From: Luteibaculum oceani
GTDB taxonomy: Bacteria > Bacteroidota > Bacteroidia > Flavobacteriales_D > Luteibaculaceae
Length of the DNA: 64,000 bases
Direction: 5' to 3'
NCBI RefSeq assembly: GCF_007995015.1
Contig: NZ_VORB01000007.1
Coordinates: 62,001 to 126,000 of the forward strand
Numbering within the stretch: the stretch's first letter is position 1; the number at the start of each line of letters is the position of its first letter. Positions 17,904 to 27,180 of this stretch are shown piece after piece. The translations under genes were made by a program, and so were the position numbers. Under the pieces are notes generated by a model, which saw only the letters and a list, made by a program, of their open reading frames with translations, searched no databases and was not told the DNA's origin.

Positions 17904-18779
17904 ATGAGTGAAGTAGTGGTAGAAGAGAAAAGCAAACGCAGCCCAAAGCCTTCTTGGTTAAGAGTAAAACTCCCAACAGGAGAGGAATATAAAAAGGTTA
18001 GGAATATTGTTTCCGAGCACAAGTTGCACACCATCTGCGAAAGTGGTAATTGCCCAAATATGGGAGAATGTTGGGGAGCTGGAACGGCCACCTTCATGAT
18101 TCTCGGAAATATTTGTACCCGTTCTTGTGGGTTTTGTTCTGTTGCAACAGGAAAACCCTTGCCAGCAGATGAATTAGAGCCTGCTAAGGTGGCGAGATCC
18201 GTTTCTTTAATGAGCGTAAAACATTGCGTTATTACCTCGGTGGATAGGGATGATTTACCAGACGGAGGTTCCATTATATGGGCAAAAACGGTAAATGCAA
18301 TTCGCAAGGCTTCGCCAACCACCACCATGGAAACGCTTATACCAGATTTCGCCGGTAAGTGGGAAAACCTGCAACGCATTATTGATGTGGCTCCCGAAAT
18401 TGTTTCCCATAACCTAGAAACGGTACGTAGGCTAACTAAGCAAGTGCGCATCCAAGCAAAATATGATAGATCTCTCGAGGTTTTAAGACGCCTGAAAAAG
18501 GGCGGTATGAGAACCAAGAGTGGTGTAATGTTAGGACTTGGTGAAACGGATGAAGAAGTTATTGAAACCATGGAAGACTTAAGGTCGGTAGGGTGTGATA
18601 TCCTAACACTTGGACAATATCTTCAGCCTACAAAAAAGCACCTGCCGGTTGCTGAGTTTGTACATCCAGACCGATTTAAGAAATACGAAAAACTAGGTCT
18701 AGAAATGGGCTTTAGATTTGTAGAAAGCGGTCCCCTTGTTCGCTCATCTTACCACGCAGAGAAACACCTTTTCGATTAA
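17904..18779 (+). CDS. lipA: Lipoyl synthase
   Basis: A radical-SAM enzyme that inserts two sulfurs into the octanoyl chain on lipoyl domains. The 291-residue protein shows the auxiliary cluster cysteines Cys45, Cys50 and Cys56 ([12 protein letters not shown]) and the radical-SAM cluster Cys71, Cys75 and Cys78 (CTRSCGFC). It also has the C-terminal serine ligand motif RSSYHAEK. It lies 6 bases before gapA, so the two are probably co-transcribed. A 230-codon frame on the opposite strand is a shadow. Confidence 0.98.
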   Translation: MSEVVVEEKSKRSPKPSWLRVKLPTGEEYKKVRNIVSEHKLHTICESGNCPNMGECWGAGTATFMILGNICTRSCGFCSVATGKPLPADELEPAKVARSVSLMSVKHCVITSVDRDDLPDGGSIIWAKTVNAIRKASPTTTMETLIPDFAGKWENLQRIIDVAPEIVSHNLETVRRLTKQVRIQAKYDRSLEVLRRLKKGGMRTKSGVMLGLGETDEEVIETMEDLRSVGCDILTLGQYLQPTKKHLPVAEFVHPDRFKKYEKLGLEMGFRFVESGPLVRSSYHAEKHLFD

Positions 18780-18785
18780 TTTTTC

Positions 18786-19781
18786 ATGATTAGAGTCGCA
18801 ATTAATGGATTCGGAAGAATTGGGCGCTGCTTTTTAAGAATTGCGCAAACCAATCCAGAGATACAGGTTGTTGCTGTTAACGATCTTGCAGATCATAAAA
18901 CTTTGGCACATCTGTTAAAGTGGGACTCAGTTCATGGAAAAGCTAATTTCCCGATTGAAGTTGTTGATAAGGGAATAGAAATTCAAGGGCGGTTTATCCC
19001 TTTCTTTTCCTTTTCCAATCCATCTGACGCCCCTTGGGGAGAAATAGGGGTGGATTACGTGGTGGAGAGTACGGGCTTTTTTAAAACCAAAGAATTAGCT
19101 GGAAAGCACATAAATGCAGGGGCGAAAAACGTGGTTATCTCTGCACCCTCCCCAGACGAAAACGTACCTACTGTTGTTCTGGGTGTTAACGACCATATCC
19201 TAGAAAAAGAACACCAGATTTTTTCTAATGCTTCGTGTACTACAAACAGTGCAGCACCGCTTATTAAGGTTGTTGACGAATTGTGCGGAATTACTGGTGG
19301 GTACATAACAACGGTCCACAGCTACACTGGAGACCAGAGACTTCACGATGCGCCACATAAAGATCTAAGAAGGGCCAGAGCAGCAGCTCAATCTATAGTC
19401 CCAACTACCACTGGAGCCGCAAAAGCAATTACAAAAATCTTTCCTCAGCTGGAGGGTAATTTTGGAGGATGCGGAATTCGTGTTCCCGTTCCCGATGGCT
19501 CGCTTACGGATATAACGTGTACTGTTAAAACGCCCAAATCGGTAGTGGAAATTAACGCTGCTTTCCAAAAGGCGGCAAAAGGTAATCTTAAAGGGATACT
19601 AGAATACGAACAAGATCCAATCGTATCTATCGACATCGTAAACAATCCACATAGCTGCATTTTCGATGCACAATTAACCAGTGTAATTGGTGGATTAATT
19701 AAGGTGGTTGGATGGTACGATAATGAGTGGGGCTATGCTAACCGCTTGGTAGATTTGTTGCAATTTCATGCTTCCCTTTAG
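18786..19781 (+). CDS. gap: Glyceraldehyde-3-phosphate dehydrogenase (type I)
   Basis: The glycolytic enzyme, 331 residues. Rossmann motif INGFGRIGR is at the N-terminus, the catalytic Cys151 lies in SNASCTTN, and His178 in TTVHSYTGDQ. Asp33 in VNDLAD indicates NAD rather than NADP preference. The C-terminal helix WYDNEWGYANRLVDLLQF is complete. Its 3' end overlaps the end of the opposite-strand lpxH gene by 44 bases, the longest such overlap in the window. Confidence 0.97.
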   Translation: MIRVAINGFGRIGRCFLRIAQTNPEIQVVAVNDLADHKTLAHLLKWDSVHGKANFPIEVVDKGIEIQGRFIPFFSFSNPSDAPWGEIGVDYVVESTGFFKTKELAGKHINAGAKNVVISAPSPDENVPTVVLGVNDHILEKEHQIFSNASCTTNSAAPLIKVVDELCGITGGYITTVHSYTGDQRLHDAPHKDLRRARAAAQSIVPTTTGAAKAITKIFPQLEGNFGGCGIRVPVPDGSLTDITCTVKTPKSVVEINAAFQKAAKGNLKGILEYEQDPIVSIDIVNNPHSCIFDAQLTSVIGGLIKVVGWYDNEWGYANRLVDLLQFHASL

Positions 19782-20538
19782 CAGGATACCTATATAACTT
19801 TAAATCTTCCCCATCGAACTTAGCATAGGTGTTTTGACTAAGCCAATCTCCTAGATTAAGGTACCGAGATTTGTTATTAGATAGCGTTATATCCAAGGCT
19901 AAATGTCGATGTCCGAAAATAAAGTAATCGGGTTGATCTGGATTTTCTTTGGGGTAGTCTTCACAAAACTGAACCAGCCATTCTTCATTTTTTCCGTGGT
20001 AAATAGCGTCTTTACTCCGAGTTTTTTTACTGCTCTGTCTGCTCCAAAAGTTAGCCAACCCAACACCTAAATCTGGGTGGAACCACTTAAATAACTTCTG
20101 AAGAATGGAGTTGGTAAAAATCTTTTTTATGAACTTATAGCCATGGTCACCGGGTCCTATTCCGTCACCATGATGCAATAAAAATTGTTTTCCACTGGCC
20201 TTAAATTGATAAAATCCCGCATGGAAGGTAACTCCCAACTCTTGCTCAAAATATCCATTATTCCACATGTCGTGGTTTCCAGGAAACATGTGAACAGGAA
20301 TACCAGAATCCGTAATCTCCGCAATTTTACCCAGTAAGCGTACAAATCCTTTTGGTACAACGTATTCGTAATCGAACCAAAAATCAAAAACATCGCCCAG
20401 TAAGAATATTTCACGGGCATCCTGTTTTACTTCATCCAACCAGGAAACAAGTAGCTTTTCTCTAGCAAGGCTCTGTTCCCTGTTCGGAACTCCAAGATGA
20501 AAATCGGAGGCGAAGTATATGTTGGTCCTTTGTTCTAT
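19738..20538 (-). CDS. lpxH: UDP-2,3-diacylglucosamine diphosphatase (LpxH family), no canonical start
   Basis: A metallophosphoesterase that cleaves UDP-2,3-diacylglucosamine to lipid X. The frame has the complete motif set: SDFHLG (20508-20491), GDVFDFWFDYE, GNHD, HHGDGIGPGD and GHRH. The first ATG/GTG/TTG in frame is the TTG at 20439, which would delete SDFHLG and so cannot be the true start. Between the upstream in-frame TAG (20544-20542, the stop of the TlpA-like gene) and the motif there is only GTT ATA GAA CAA AGG ACC AAC ATA TAC. The ATA at 20538 is used here as a tentative start (266 residues). It could instead be made by reinitiation or stop readthrough. The last residues overlap gap. 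Confidence 0.85.
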   Translation of the reverse strand: MEQRTNIYFASDFHLGVPNREQSLAREKLLVSWLDEVKQDAREIFLLGDVFDFWFDYEYVVPKGFVRLLGKIAEITDSGIPVHMFPGNHDMWNNGYFEQELGVTFHAGFYQFKASGKQFLLHHGDGIGPGDHGYKFIKKIFTNSILQKLFKWFHPDLGVGLANFWSRQSSKKTRSKDAIYHGKNEEWLVQFCEDYPKENPDQPDYFIFGHRHLALDITLSNNKSRYLNLGDWLSQNTYAKFDGEDLKLYRYPAKGKHEIATNLPSG

Positions 20539-20541
20539 AAC

Positions 20542-21672
20542 CTAGGTATTAAGAAGTTTTGCCAAGGTATTGTGCAGGGCTTCTCCACGTAAGTTTTTGG
20601 CAACGATTTTTCCTTCTGGGTCTATCAGTAGGGTGAATGGGATGGAGTTTACGCCATACTTTTGGGCGGCTTCAGAATTCCAGAACTTTAGGTCTGAAAC
20701 ATGTTTCCAAGTCATGTTATCCGACTTAATAGCGTTTACCCATGCCGATTTATTCTTATCTAAGCTAACCGAAAGAATCTCAAATCCTTTGGATTTATAT
20801 TTCTTGTATGCGTTAACCACATTGGGGTTTTCTCTTCTACAAGGTTTACACCAGCTTGCCCAGAAATCGATAAGTACATATTTACCTCTTAGATCAGAAA
20901 GGTTTATAACTTTTCCATCTGGGTTGGGCAAAGAGATTTCTGGTGCAACATTTCCTTCAGCGAGTAACTTTTCTCGCTCCTCTTCAGCTTTTTTCTGTTG
21001 TAGGTAAGCTGTCGCTTGTCCTTCGTTTCGGGTTATTTGGGCTTCAAGGTTTTTAATGTAATCAGATCCACCCATTCTAGGTTTTAATGCTTGTAAGGTA
21101 GACTTGTAGATTTCTAAATCCTCGATAGGGTGATAAACACTTAAACAACTTAAAACTGCAGGGGAATTTGGATGCTGATCAACAAAATTACGAGCATAGT
21201 CAGACCACTCTTGGTTAATTTCATTAAACCTGTTCATGGCACCCATTCTGTCTATTTGGCCAGCTTGAAAATCGGTGTTCAACTGCTGTCTTTTTTTATT
21301 CAGTTCCTGGGTAAAGGTGTGTACTTCGTTGAAATCTGTGCTTTCTTGAGGACCTTCAAAACGAGTGTTTTGGGTGATCGATTCTCTAAAGTCAGCCTTT
21401 ATTTCCTTTCCAGGAATTCCTAGGAAAATGTAGGTGGTATTTCCGTCTATAATGTTCAGGAAATCCATTTCAGGAAGAATAGCAGTAAGCTGATATTTTC
21501 CGTCTTCACCAACGCTGGCAGAGTCTAGTACCTCCAATTTATTACCAATACTTTGCTTTAGGTAAATGGTTTTACCATTACCGCCCTCGTAAACTCCCGA
21601 AATTTCAACTTGATTTTCTGGTTTACAAGAGATAGCAAGTACCGCGGAAAGAATTAAAATTATTGTTCTCAT
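20542..21672 (-). CDS. TlpA-family thioredoxin lipoprotein with DUF4369-like domain
   Basis: A 376-residue lipoprotein with lipobox LAISC (Cys16). The N-terminal beta-rich part (about 20-110) resembles DUF4369, a helical linker follows, and a ResA/TlpA thioredoxin domain occupies about 240-376. The redox pair is Cys275-Lys-Pro-Cys278 in WASWCKPC. Such proteins reduce or rearrange disulfides in the periplasm. The thioredoxin half closely resembles the shorter secreted protein at 40924-41451. The start overlaps gatB by 4 bases; the TAG stop abuts lpxH in frame. Confidence 0.9.
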   Translation of the reverse strand: MRTIILILSAVLAISCKPENQVEISGVYEGGNGKTIYLKQSIGNKLEVLDSASVGEDGKYQLTAILPEMDFLNIIDGNTTYIFLGIPGKEIKADFRESITQNTRFEGPQESTDFNEVHTFTQELNKKRQQLNTDFQAGQIDRMGAMNRFNEINQEWSDYARNFVDQHPNSPAVLSCLSVYHPIEDLEIYKSTLQALKPRMGGSDYIKNLEAQITRNEGQATAYLQQKKAEEEREKLLAEGNVAPEISLPNPDGKVINLSDLRGKYVLIDFWASWCKPCRRENPNVVNAYKKYKSKGFEILSVSLDKNKSAWVNAIKSDNMTWKHVSDLKFWNSEAAQKYGVNSIPFTLLIDPEGKIVAKNLRGEALHNTLAKLLNT

Positions 21673-23123
21673 TTTTCTAGTAGGGTTCTTAATATTTGAT
21701 TTGCTTTTTTAGGGTCGGCTTTTCCTTTTGCAGCTTTCATAAACTCTCCCATAAATAGACCAAGGAGGTTTTTATTGCCTTGTTTGTAGGCCGCTACTTT
21801 ATCTGGGTATTTATCTAAAGCCGCTTGCGCCAATGCAATGATTTCATCTTCGCTGGTATCCTGTAATAGGTTATTTTCTTTAGCGTAAGTTTCTGGATCA
21901 ATGTTGTCGTCTACTACCCCTGGGAAAATCTTTTGTGTGGCAGTGGTGTGACTAATTTTCCCGTCTTCGATAAGCTGTAGCAACTTTGCCAAATTAGAAG
22001 TAGTAAGAGGGAATCTATCGATTTTTATTGCCCTTTGGTTTAGGTAGGATTTAACCGAGGTAATTACCCAGTTTGCCGCAACCTTGTAATTGTTGAATTT
22101 CGAAATAAGGTCATTATAATATTCCGCTATTCCTCTTTCTTCCGTTAAAATAGTAGCATCGTAATCTGATAAACCGTATTCCTGAGTGTATTTTTTAAAC
22201 AACTGAGAAGGAAGTTCGGGTAATCCTTTCTTAACTTCTTCTATGAACACGTCTTTCAGAGAAATTGGAGCTATATCAGGTTCTGGGAAATATCTGTAGT
22301 CATGGGCAAACTCCTTGCTTCTCAACGAAAAAGTGCTGCCGTCGGTTGCATCGAAAGACCTTGTTTCCTGGTGAATGGTTCCCCCGTTTTCTATGATCTC
22401 AATTTGCCTTTTGGCCTCAAAATCAATTGCGCGTTGCACATTTCGCATGGAGTTCATATTCTTTACCTCGGTACGAGTTCCGAACTTTGGGTCTCCAAAT
22501 TTTCTTACCGATATGTTGGCGTCACAACGAAGGCTACCTTCCTCCATATTTCCGTCGCAAATTCCAAGATATCGCACTATTTTTCTAACCTCTGTAAGGT
22601 ACTGGTAGGCCTCCTCTCCAGATCTCATTTCTGGTTCAGAAACGATTTCAAGCAAAGGAACTCCAGCCCTGTTCAAATCAATTAAGGTATGGAAAGGATC
22701 CACGTCGTGTATGCTTTTTCCAGCATCTTCTTCCATGTGGATACGGGTAAGATTCACGCGTTTATCCACCCCATTGGTAGTAATGTCTATGTATCCACCA
22801 TTACAAATTGGAGTGTGATCTTGGGTTATCTGATATCCCTTTGGTAAATCGGCGTAGAAGTAGTTTTTCCTTGCATAGTGCATCTCCTTTCGGATGTCGC
22901 ATCCCAAAGCAAGTCCTAATCGCACAGCGTATTTTACTACTTGCTGGTTGGGAACAGGTAAGGTACCCGGATGCCCTAGAGTAATAACACTTACCTGGTC
23001 GTTCGGTAATCCTCCATATTCATACTTTTCGGCGCTGTAGGCCTTTGTAGTAGTAGAAAGCTGCAGGTGGACTTCAAGTCCTATAACTATTTCGTATTGG
23101 GCTAAGGTTGCCTCATCAATCAT
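21669..23123 (-). CDS. gatB: Asp-tRNA(Asn)/Glu-tRNA(Gln) amidotransferase subunit B
   Basis: GatB binds the misacylated tRNA and ATP and carries out amidation using ammonia from GatA. The 484-residue length is typical. The family start EIVIGLEVHLQL, the Zn/tRNA cradle region, the SLRCDANISVR motif and the C-terminal YqeY-like tail (about 335-484) are all visible. gatA and gatC are not in the window, so the complex is encoded at several loci. It overlaps lpxK by 8 bases and the TlpA-like gene by 4. Confidence 0.97.
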   Translation of the reverse strand: MIDEATLAQYEIVIGLEVHLQLSTTTKAYSAEKYEYGGLPNDQVSVITLGHPGTLPVPNQQVVKYAVRLGLALGCDIRKEMHYARKNYFYADLPKGYQITQDHTPICNGGYIDITTNGVDKRVNLTRIHMEEDAGKSIHDVDPFHTLIDLNRAGVPLLEIVSEPEMRSGEEAYQYLTEVRKIVRYLGICDGNMEEGSLRCDANISVRKFGDPKFGTRTEVKNMNSMRNVQRAIDFEAKRQIEIIENGGTIHQETRSFDATDGSTFSLRSKEFAHDYRYFPEPDIAPISLKDVFIEEVKKGLPELPSQLFKKYTQEYGLSDYDATILTEERGIAEYYNDLISKFNNYKVAANWVITSVKSYLNQRAIKIDRFPLTTSNLAKLLQLIEDGKISHTTATQKIFPGVVDDNIDPETYAKENNLLQDTSEDEIIALAQAALDKYPDKVAAYKQGNKNLLGLFMGEFMKAAKGKADPKKANQILRTLLEK

Positions 23124-24183
23124 TCTTACCTAACTTTTGGTTTATGGATTCAGAAAGTTTTTTAATGAATCGATCTCCCAGATTGTCGTTTACTTCCATC
23201 TGAATAGGTGCTACAAGAATGGTCCAATCTTTAGGCCAATAATCTTTAAGCTGTACAAGCTTTACGTAGTCCTTTTCGGTGGTAATTATTACTCGATCCG
23301 GAGTTTTGGCGAAATTATTAAATATCTGTTGTATAGACTTAATGTCTTTAGGAGAATAACGATAATGATCTCTGAAATTAACGGCTTTTAAGTTGCTTAT
23401 GGCGCCAGATAGAAAGTTGGAAATGGGCTTTGGGTTGGCGATACCGGTCACCAATAATGCCTGATCTATATGCTGCGCGTTCACTTCTTCTCCTGTCAAT
23501 GGGTTTTTTAAAAGTCCATATTCTAGATGAGCAAAAAAGAGAGTTTTCTCCAAAGTAAACCCCGATTCGCGTTGAAATACTTTTTTGGTCTCGTGCGAAA
23601 CCTGGCTCGGAGATTTTGTAATCATTAAGTAATCTGCCCGGACTGCTGCTCTTTTTAGGTCTCTTAAGCCGCCGGAAGGAACAAGGTGATCCCTAAAAAA
23701 AGGTTTATTAAAAGGCGTTAGTAAAACGTTAATATCAGCTTTTAATCGGCGATGTTGGAAAGCGTCATCTAGAATAATAACCTGAAGGTCTGGGCGGAAT
23801 TCTAAAAATTTATTGACACCTACCCATCTGTTTTCACAAACAGCAAAGGGAATGTCCGTATTCTTTTGTGCCATTTGTACTGGTTCATCTCCATATTTGT
23901 TTGGATCTCCGTGTTTATCCACAATTAAAAAACCCTTGGTGCTGCGTCCATAACCCCTACTTAAAACACCTACGGTATATTTTCTAGAGAGCCTTTGGAT
24001 TAACATTTCTGTTGTTGGTGTTTTTCCGGTGCCACCTAAGTTTAAATTTCCGACACAAATGATAAATGCGCGTTCGTGAGCGTAGGATCTGTAAAAACCA
24101 ATGTCATATAGGAAATGCCTGATATTCAGAACCCCTCCATACATCCAAGACAGCGGTGCCGCAGCAAATCCCATTAATTTCAT
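23116..24183 (-). CDS. lpxK: Tetraacyldisaccharide 4'-kinase
   Basis: LpxK phosphorylates the 4' position of the lipid A disaccharide at the inner membrane. From the ATG at 24183 the protein has 355 residues; the frame extends 7 codons to a TTG, which is less likely. A membrane-associating N-terminal helix (FAAAPLSWMYGGVL) precedes the P-loop VGNLNLGGTGKTP and the VLSRGYGR segment. DDAFQHRRL, a family hallmark, follows. It heads the operon lpxK-gatB-tlpA-lpxH and is divergent from the Nif3-like gene across 45 bases. Confidence 0.95.
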   Translation of the reverse strand: MKLMGFAAAPLSWMYGGVLNIRHFLYDIGFYRSYAHERAFIICVGNLNLGGTGKTPTTEMLIQRLSRKYTVGVLSRGYGRSTKGFLIVDKHGDPNKYGDEPVQMAQKNTDIPFAVCENRWVGVNKFLEFRPDLQVIILDDAFQHRRLKADINVLLTPFNKPFFRDHLVPSGGLRDLKRAAVRADYLMITKSPSQVSHETKKVFQRESGFTLEKTLFFAHLEYGLLKNPLTGEEVNAQHIDQALLVTGIANPKPISNFLSGAISNLKAVNFRDHYRYSPKDIKSIQQIFNNFAKTPDRVIITTEKDYVKLVQLKDYWPKDWTILVAPIQMEVNDNLGDRFIKKLSESINQKLGKND

Positions 24184-24228
24184 ATCGCTATTTTTGAGAG
24201 CCAATAAAAGTCGTAAAAAAAATAGACC

Positions 24229-25320
24229 TTGAAAGTAGGAGATATATTAAGTTTTCTTGAGAATAAAGCCCATCCGTCATTGCAAGAGGGATATGACAAT
24301 TCTGGGCTTATAGTGGGAAATAGGTTGGATGAGTGCTCAGGAGTGATAGTGTCACTGGATTGCACGGAGGAAGTTATAGAAGAGGCAATAGAAAATAACG
24401 CCAATTTGGTCGTGAGTCACCACCCTATTCTATTTGGAGGAATTAAAAGCCTAACTGGCGCAAATTATGTTGAGCGCACCATAATTAAAGCGATTAAAAA
24501 CGGAATTTCTATCTACGCTATACACACAAACTTAGATAATGTTGCTCACGGAGTAAACGCAAAGATAGCGGAGGTGATAGGCCTTGTGAATACCAGAATT
24601 TTAAGTCCTAAGAAAGGTTTATTACAAAAGTTGGTGGTCTATGGCACCGAGGAGGATATATCGAAGATGCGCTCGGCCATTTTTAATGTAGGTGGTGGAG
24701 AAATAGGCGAATACAGTGAATGTAGTTTTCATCACACTGGAACGGGTAGTTTCAAGCCTAATTCCAATGCCAATCCAACTATAGGGGAGAAAAACAAGCG
24801 GACGGAGCAGCCTGAATATAGGTGCGAAATCCTTGTGCCGAATTATTTAATGAATGCCTGTTTACAGGCCGCAAAGGAGGCAAGCTCGTACGAAGAGTTG
24901 GCATACGATATAGTTAGTTTAGAAAATATCAATCAAACCATTGGAAGTGGAATGCTAGGCGAACTTCAGGAACCCATGTCAACTCTTGATTTTCTTGCTT
25001 CTGTAAAATCAAAGTTTGGATGTGGTGTAATCCGTTATTCAGGGGCGGCAAAAAGTATAAAGACTGTTGCCCTTTGTGGTGGGAGTGGATTTTTCCTTCT
25101 AGGTGCGGCTAAAAAGGCAAAGGCAGATATTTATATTACCAGTGATGTTAAATATCACCAATTTTTTGATGCTGAAAATGACTTGATTCTCGCCGATATT
25201 GGACATTATGAATCAGAACAATTTACAATCAATTTATTGGCTGATTTATTGAAGAAAAATTTTCCTACTTTTGCAGTTCGTTTAACCAGCAAGAATACCA
25301 ATCCGGTAAATTATATCTAA
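24229..25320 (+). CDS. Nif3-like dinuclear metal centre protein
   Basis: A 363-residue member of the YbgI/YqfO/NIF3 family, toroidal hexamers with a two-metal site. The motif YDNSGLIVG and the metal residues in VVSHHPILF and IHTNLDN are visible. A YqfO-type insert (about 130-225) separates the halves, and the C-terminal GGSGFFLL... DIGHYESE completes the site. The start is a TTG: an in-frame TAG lies two codons upstream and no ATG occurs before the family N-terminus. Function is not established; a role as GTP cyclohydrolase or metal chaperone has been proposed for relatives. Confidence 0.9.
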   Translation: MKVGDILSFLENKAHPSLQEGYDNSGLIVGNRLDECSGVIVSLDCTEEVIEEAIENNANLVVSHHPILFGGIKSLTGANYVERTIIKAIKNGISIYAIHTNLDNVAHGVNAKIAEVIGLVNTRILSPKKGLLQKLVVYGTEEDISKMRSAIFNVGGGEIGEYSECSFHHTGTGSFKPNSNANPTIGEKNKRTEQPEYRCEILVPNYLMNACLQAAKEASSYEELAYDIVSLENINQTIGSGMLGELQEPMSTLDFLASVKSKFGCGVIRYSGAAKSIKTVALCGGSGFFLLGAAKKAKADIYITSDVKYHQFFDAENDLILADIGHYESEQFTINLLADLLKKNFPTFAVRLTSKNTNPVNYI

Positions 25321-25321
25321 T

Positions 25322-26137
25322 ATGGCAGAAACAGTGGCAAAGAAGGAAAATCCAATCGAGGAAAAGCTAAAAGCCCTGTATAACTTACAGCTTATAGATT
25401 CTAACATCGATAGAATTAATACCATTCGCGGAGAGCTTCCATTGGAGGTTCAAGATTTGGAGGATGAGCTAGCAGGATTGCAGACTCGTCTTGAAAAGAT
25501 GATGAATGGTGTTCACGATCTTGAGAAAGAAATTTCGGCCAGAAAGATAAAAATGTCCGAATGTAACGAGTTGATTAAAAAGTACGGTGAGCAACAGCAA
25601 AACGTACGTAACAACCGTGAATACGACTCACTAACCAAAGAAATTGAATTTCAAACTTTGGAAATTGAGCTTTGCGAGAAGAAAATTAAGGAGCACAAGG
25701 CCGAGATTGCTGCAAAGCAAGAGCTTATTGATAGCACCAAAGAGCACATCAAAGAGCGCGAAGGTGATCTGGAAGCCAAAAAATCTGAGCTGGATTCTAT
25801 CGTAAACGAAACTCGTAAAGAGGAAGAAGCCCTACTTAAGGAAAGAAAGAAAGCGGCATCAGTGGTTGATGAGCGACTTCTTAAAGCTTATGATAGAATT
25901 AGAACCAACGCCAGAAACGGTCTAGCGGTTGTAAATGTAGAGCGTGATGCTTGTGGTGGTTGTTTTAGTAAAATCCCACCTCAGAGGCAATTAGATATTA
26001 GATCTCACAAAAAGGTAATCGTATGTGAAAACTGTGGTAGAATCCTAATCGACTTCAAAGAAGAGGAGCCAGAGTTAGAAGAGAAGCCTAAAAAGAGAAG
26101 AACAACTAGAAAAAAGACAGCTACGGCATCTAAATAG
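25322..26137 (+). CDS. Coiled-coil protein with C4 zinc ribbon
   Basis: A 271-residue protein. Residues about 20-185 form a long charged coiled coil, and residues about 205-245 form a C4 zinc ribbon with CGGC and CENC pairs. The tail is rich in Lys, Arg and Glu (KKRRTTRKKTA). It belongs to the DUF164/zf-RING_7 type, widely conserved and often beside nif3, as here (one base gap). A nucleic-acid binding role is likely but unproven. It ends at a strong bidirectional terminator. Confidence 0.88.
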   Translation: MAETVAKKENPIEEKLKALYNLQLIDSNIDRINTIRGELPLEVQDLEDELAGLQTRLEKMMNGVHDLEKEISARKIKMSECNELIKKYGEQQQNVRNNREYDSLTKEIEFQTLEIELCEKKIKEHKAEIAAKQELIDSTKEHIKEREGDLEAKKSELDSIVNETRKEEEALLKERKKAASVVDERLLKAYDRIRTNARNGLAVVNVERDACGGCFSKIPPQRQLDIRSHKKVIVCENCGRILIDFKEEEPELEEKPKKRRTTRKKTATASK

Positions 26138-26155
26138 TTATAATTCATTCAAAAT

Positions 26156-26189
26156 AAAAAGCCCCCACGCATCAGCGTGGGGGCTTTTT
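26156..26189. terminator. Bidirectional intrinsic terminator
   Basis: A perfect 10-bp GC-rich stem (GCCCCCACGC / GCGTGGGGGC, 26161-26184) with loop ATCA, flanked by an A run on the left and a T run on the right. It can stop both the zinc-ribbon gene and the convergent fabD. Confidence 0.95.
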
Positions 26190-26207
26190 ATTTATATATC
26201 TTTTGAT

Positions 26208-27083
26208 CTACAATGAAGATACTTCAGATTCGCGGTTAATTTTCTTTACCAATCCTTGAAGTACTTTTCCAGGACCAACTTCGATAAATTCAATAGCTCC
26301 ATCTTTTACCATCTGTTGCACAGATTGTGTCCACTTTACAGGAGCAGTTAGCTGCTTGTTTAGGTTTTTCTTTATCTCCGCAGGATCCGAAACCGCAGAA
26401 GCAGTTACGTTTTGATAAATAGGGCAAATTGGAGTTGAAAACTCGGTAGCTTCTATTGCTGCGGCTAACTCTTCTCTTGCAGGCTCCATTAATGGAGAGT
26501 GAAAAGCTCCACCAACAGGTAATAGAAGGGCTCTTTTTGCACCAGCTTCTTTTAATTTTTCACATGCAGCTTCTACAGCAGCTGTAGCGCCAGAAATAAC
26601 CAATTGACCTGGGCAGTTGTAATTTGCAGCTACCACTACTCCGTCGATATAGGCGCAAATATCCTCTACAACTTTGTCTTCTAGTCCTAATACTGCAGCC
26701 ATAGTAGATGGCTCTAATTCACAAGCTTTCTGCATGGCTTGAGCTCGTTTGCTCACCAAGCTTAAAGCATCCTTAAATTTTAAAGTTTTATTAGCCACCA
26801 GTGCGGAAAACTCACCTAAACTATGTCCAGCAACCATGTCTGGCTTCATGCTTTCTCCCTTTGCCAATGCCAATGCACAGGAGTGGATAAATATGGCAGG
26901 CTGGGTTACCTTCGTTTGCTTTAAGTCCTCTGCGCTACCATCAAACATGATTTTTTGAATATCAAAACCAAGAATTTCATTGGCCTCAGTAAAAAGGGCT
27001 TTAACCGAATCAAATTCTTCCCATAAATCTTTGGCCATTCCTGGGAACTGAGATCCTTGGCCTGGAAATACATATGCTTTCAT
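26208..27083 (-). CDS. fabD: Malonyl-CoA:ACP transacylase
   Basis: FabD loads malonate onto ACP for fatty acid synthesis. The 291-residue protein has the FPGQGSQ start, the active-site Ser88 in GHSLGEFSAL, and the catalytic His in GGAFHSPLM. The oxyanion Gln motif FPGQGSQFPGM is complete. It is probably a single-gene unit, bounded by the bidirectional terminator downstream and by the terminator of the upstream YccA gene. Confidence 0.97.
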   Translation of the reverse strand: MKAYVFPGQGSQFPGMAKDLWEEFDSVKALFTEANEILGFDIQKIMFDGSAEDLKQTKVTQPAIFIHSCALALAKGESMKPDMVAGHSLGEFSALVANKTLKFKDALSLVSKRAQAMQKACELEPSTMAAVLGLEDKVVEDICAYIDGVVVAANYNCPGQLVISGATAAVEAACEKLKEAGAKRALLLPVGGAFHSPLMEPAREELAAAIEATEFSTPICPIYQNVTASAVSDPAEIKKNLNKQLTAPVKWTQSVQQMVKDGAIEFIEVGPGKVLQGLVKKINRESEVSSL

Positions 27084-27125
27084 TAAGTTGGGTTTAAATT
27101 TTGGGGCAAATTAAAGGTTTAAACA

Positions 27126-27156
27126 ATAAAAAAGCCCGAATTTATCATTCGGGCTT
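27126..27156 (-). terminator. Intrinsic terminator after the YccA gene
   Basis: A 9-bp stem AAGCCCGAA / TTCGGGCTT (27132-27156) with a 7-base loop, followed on the minus strand by a T run (27133-27128). It lies 25 bases beyond the stop of the BI-1/YccA gene. Confidence 0.9.
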
Positions 27157-27180
27157 AGGAGTTATCTCAATTTTGGAAGC

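Noticed and set aside
17879-18571. A 230-codon frame opposite lipA
   Set aside because: It is the complement of a highly conserved gene, has no domain or signal and is best explained as a shadow of codon bias.
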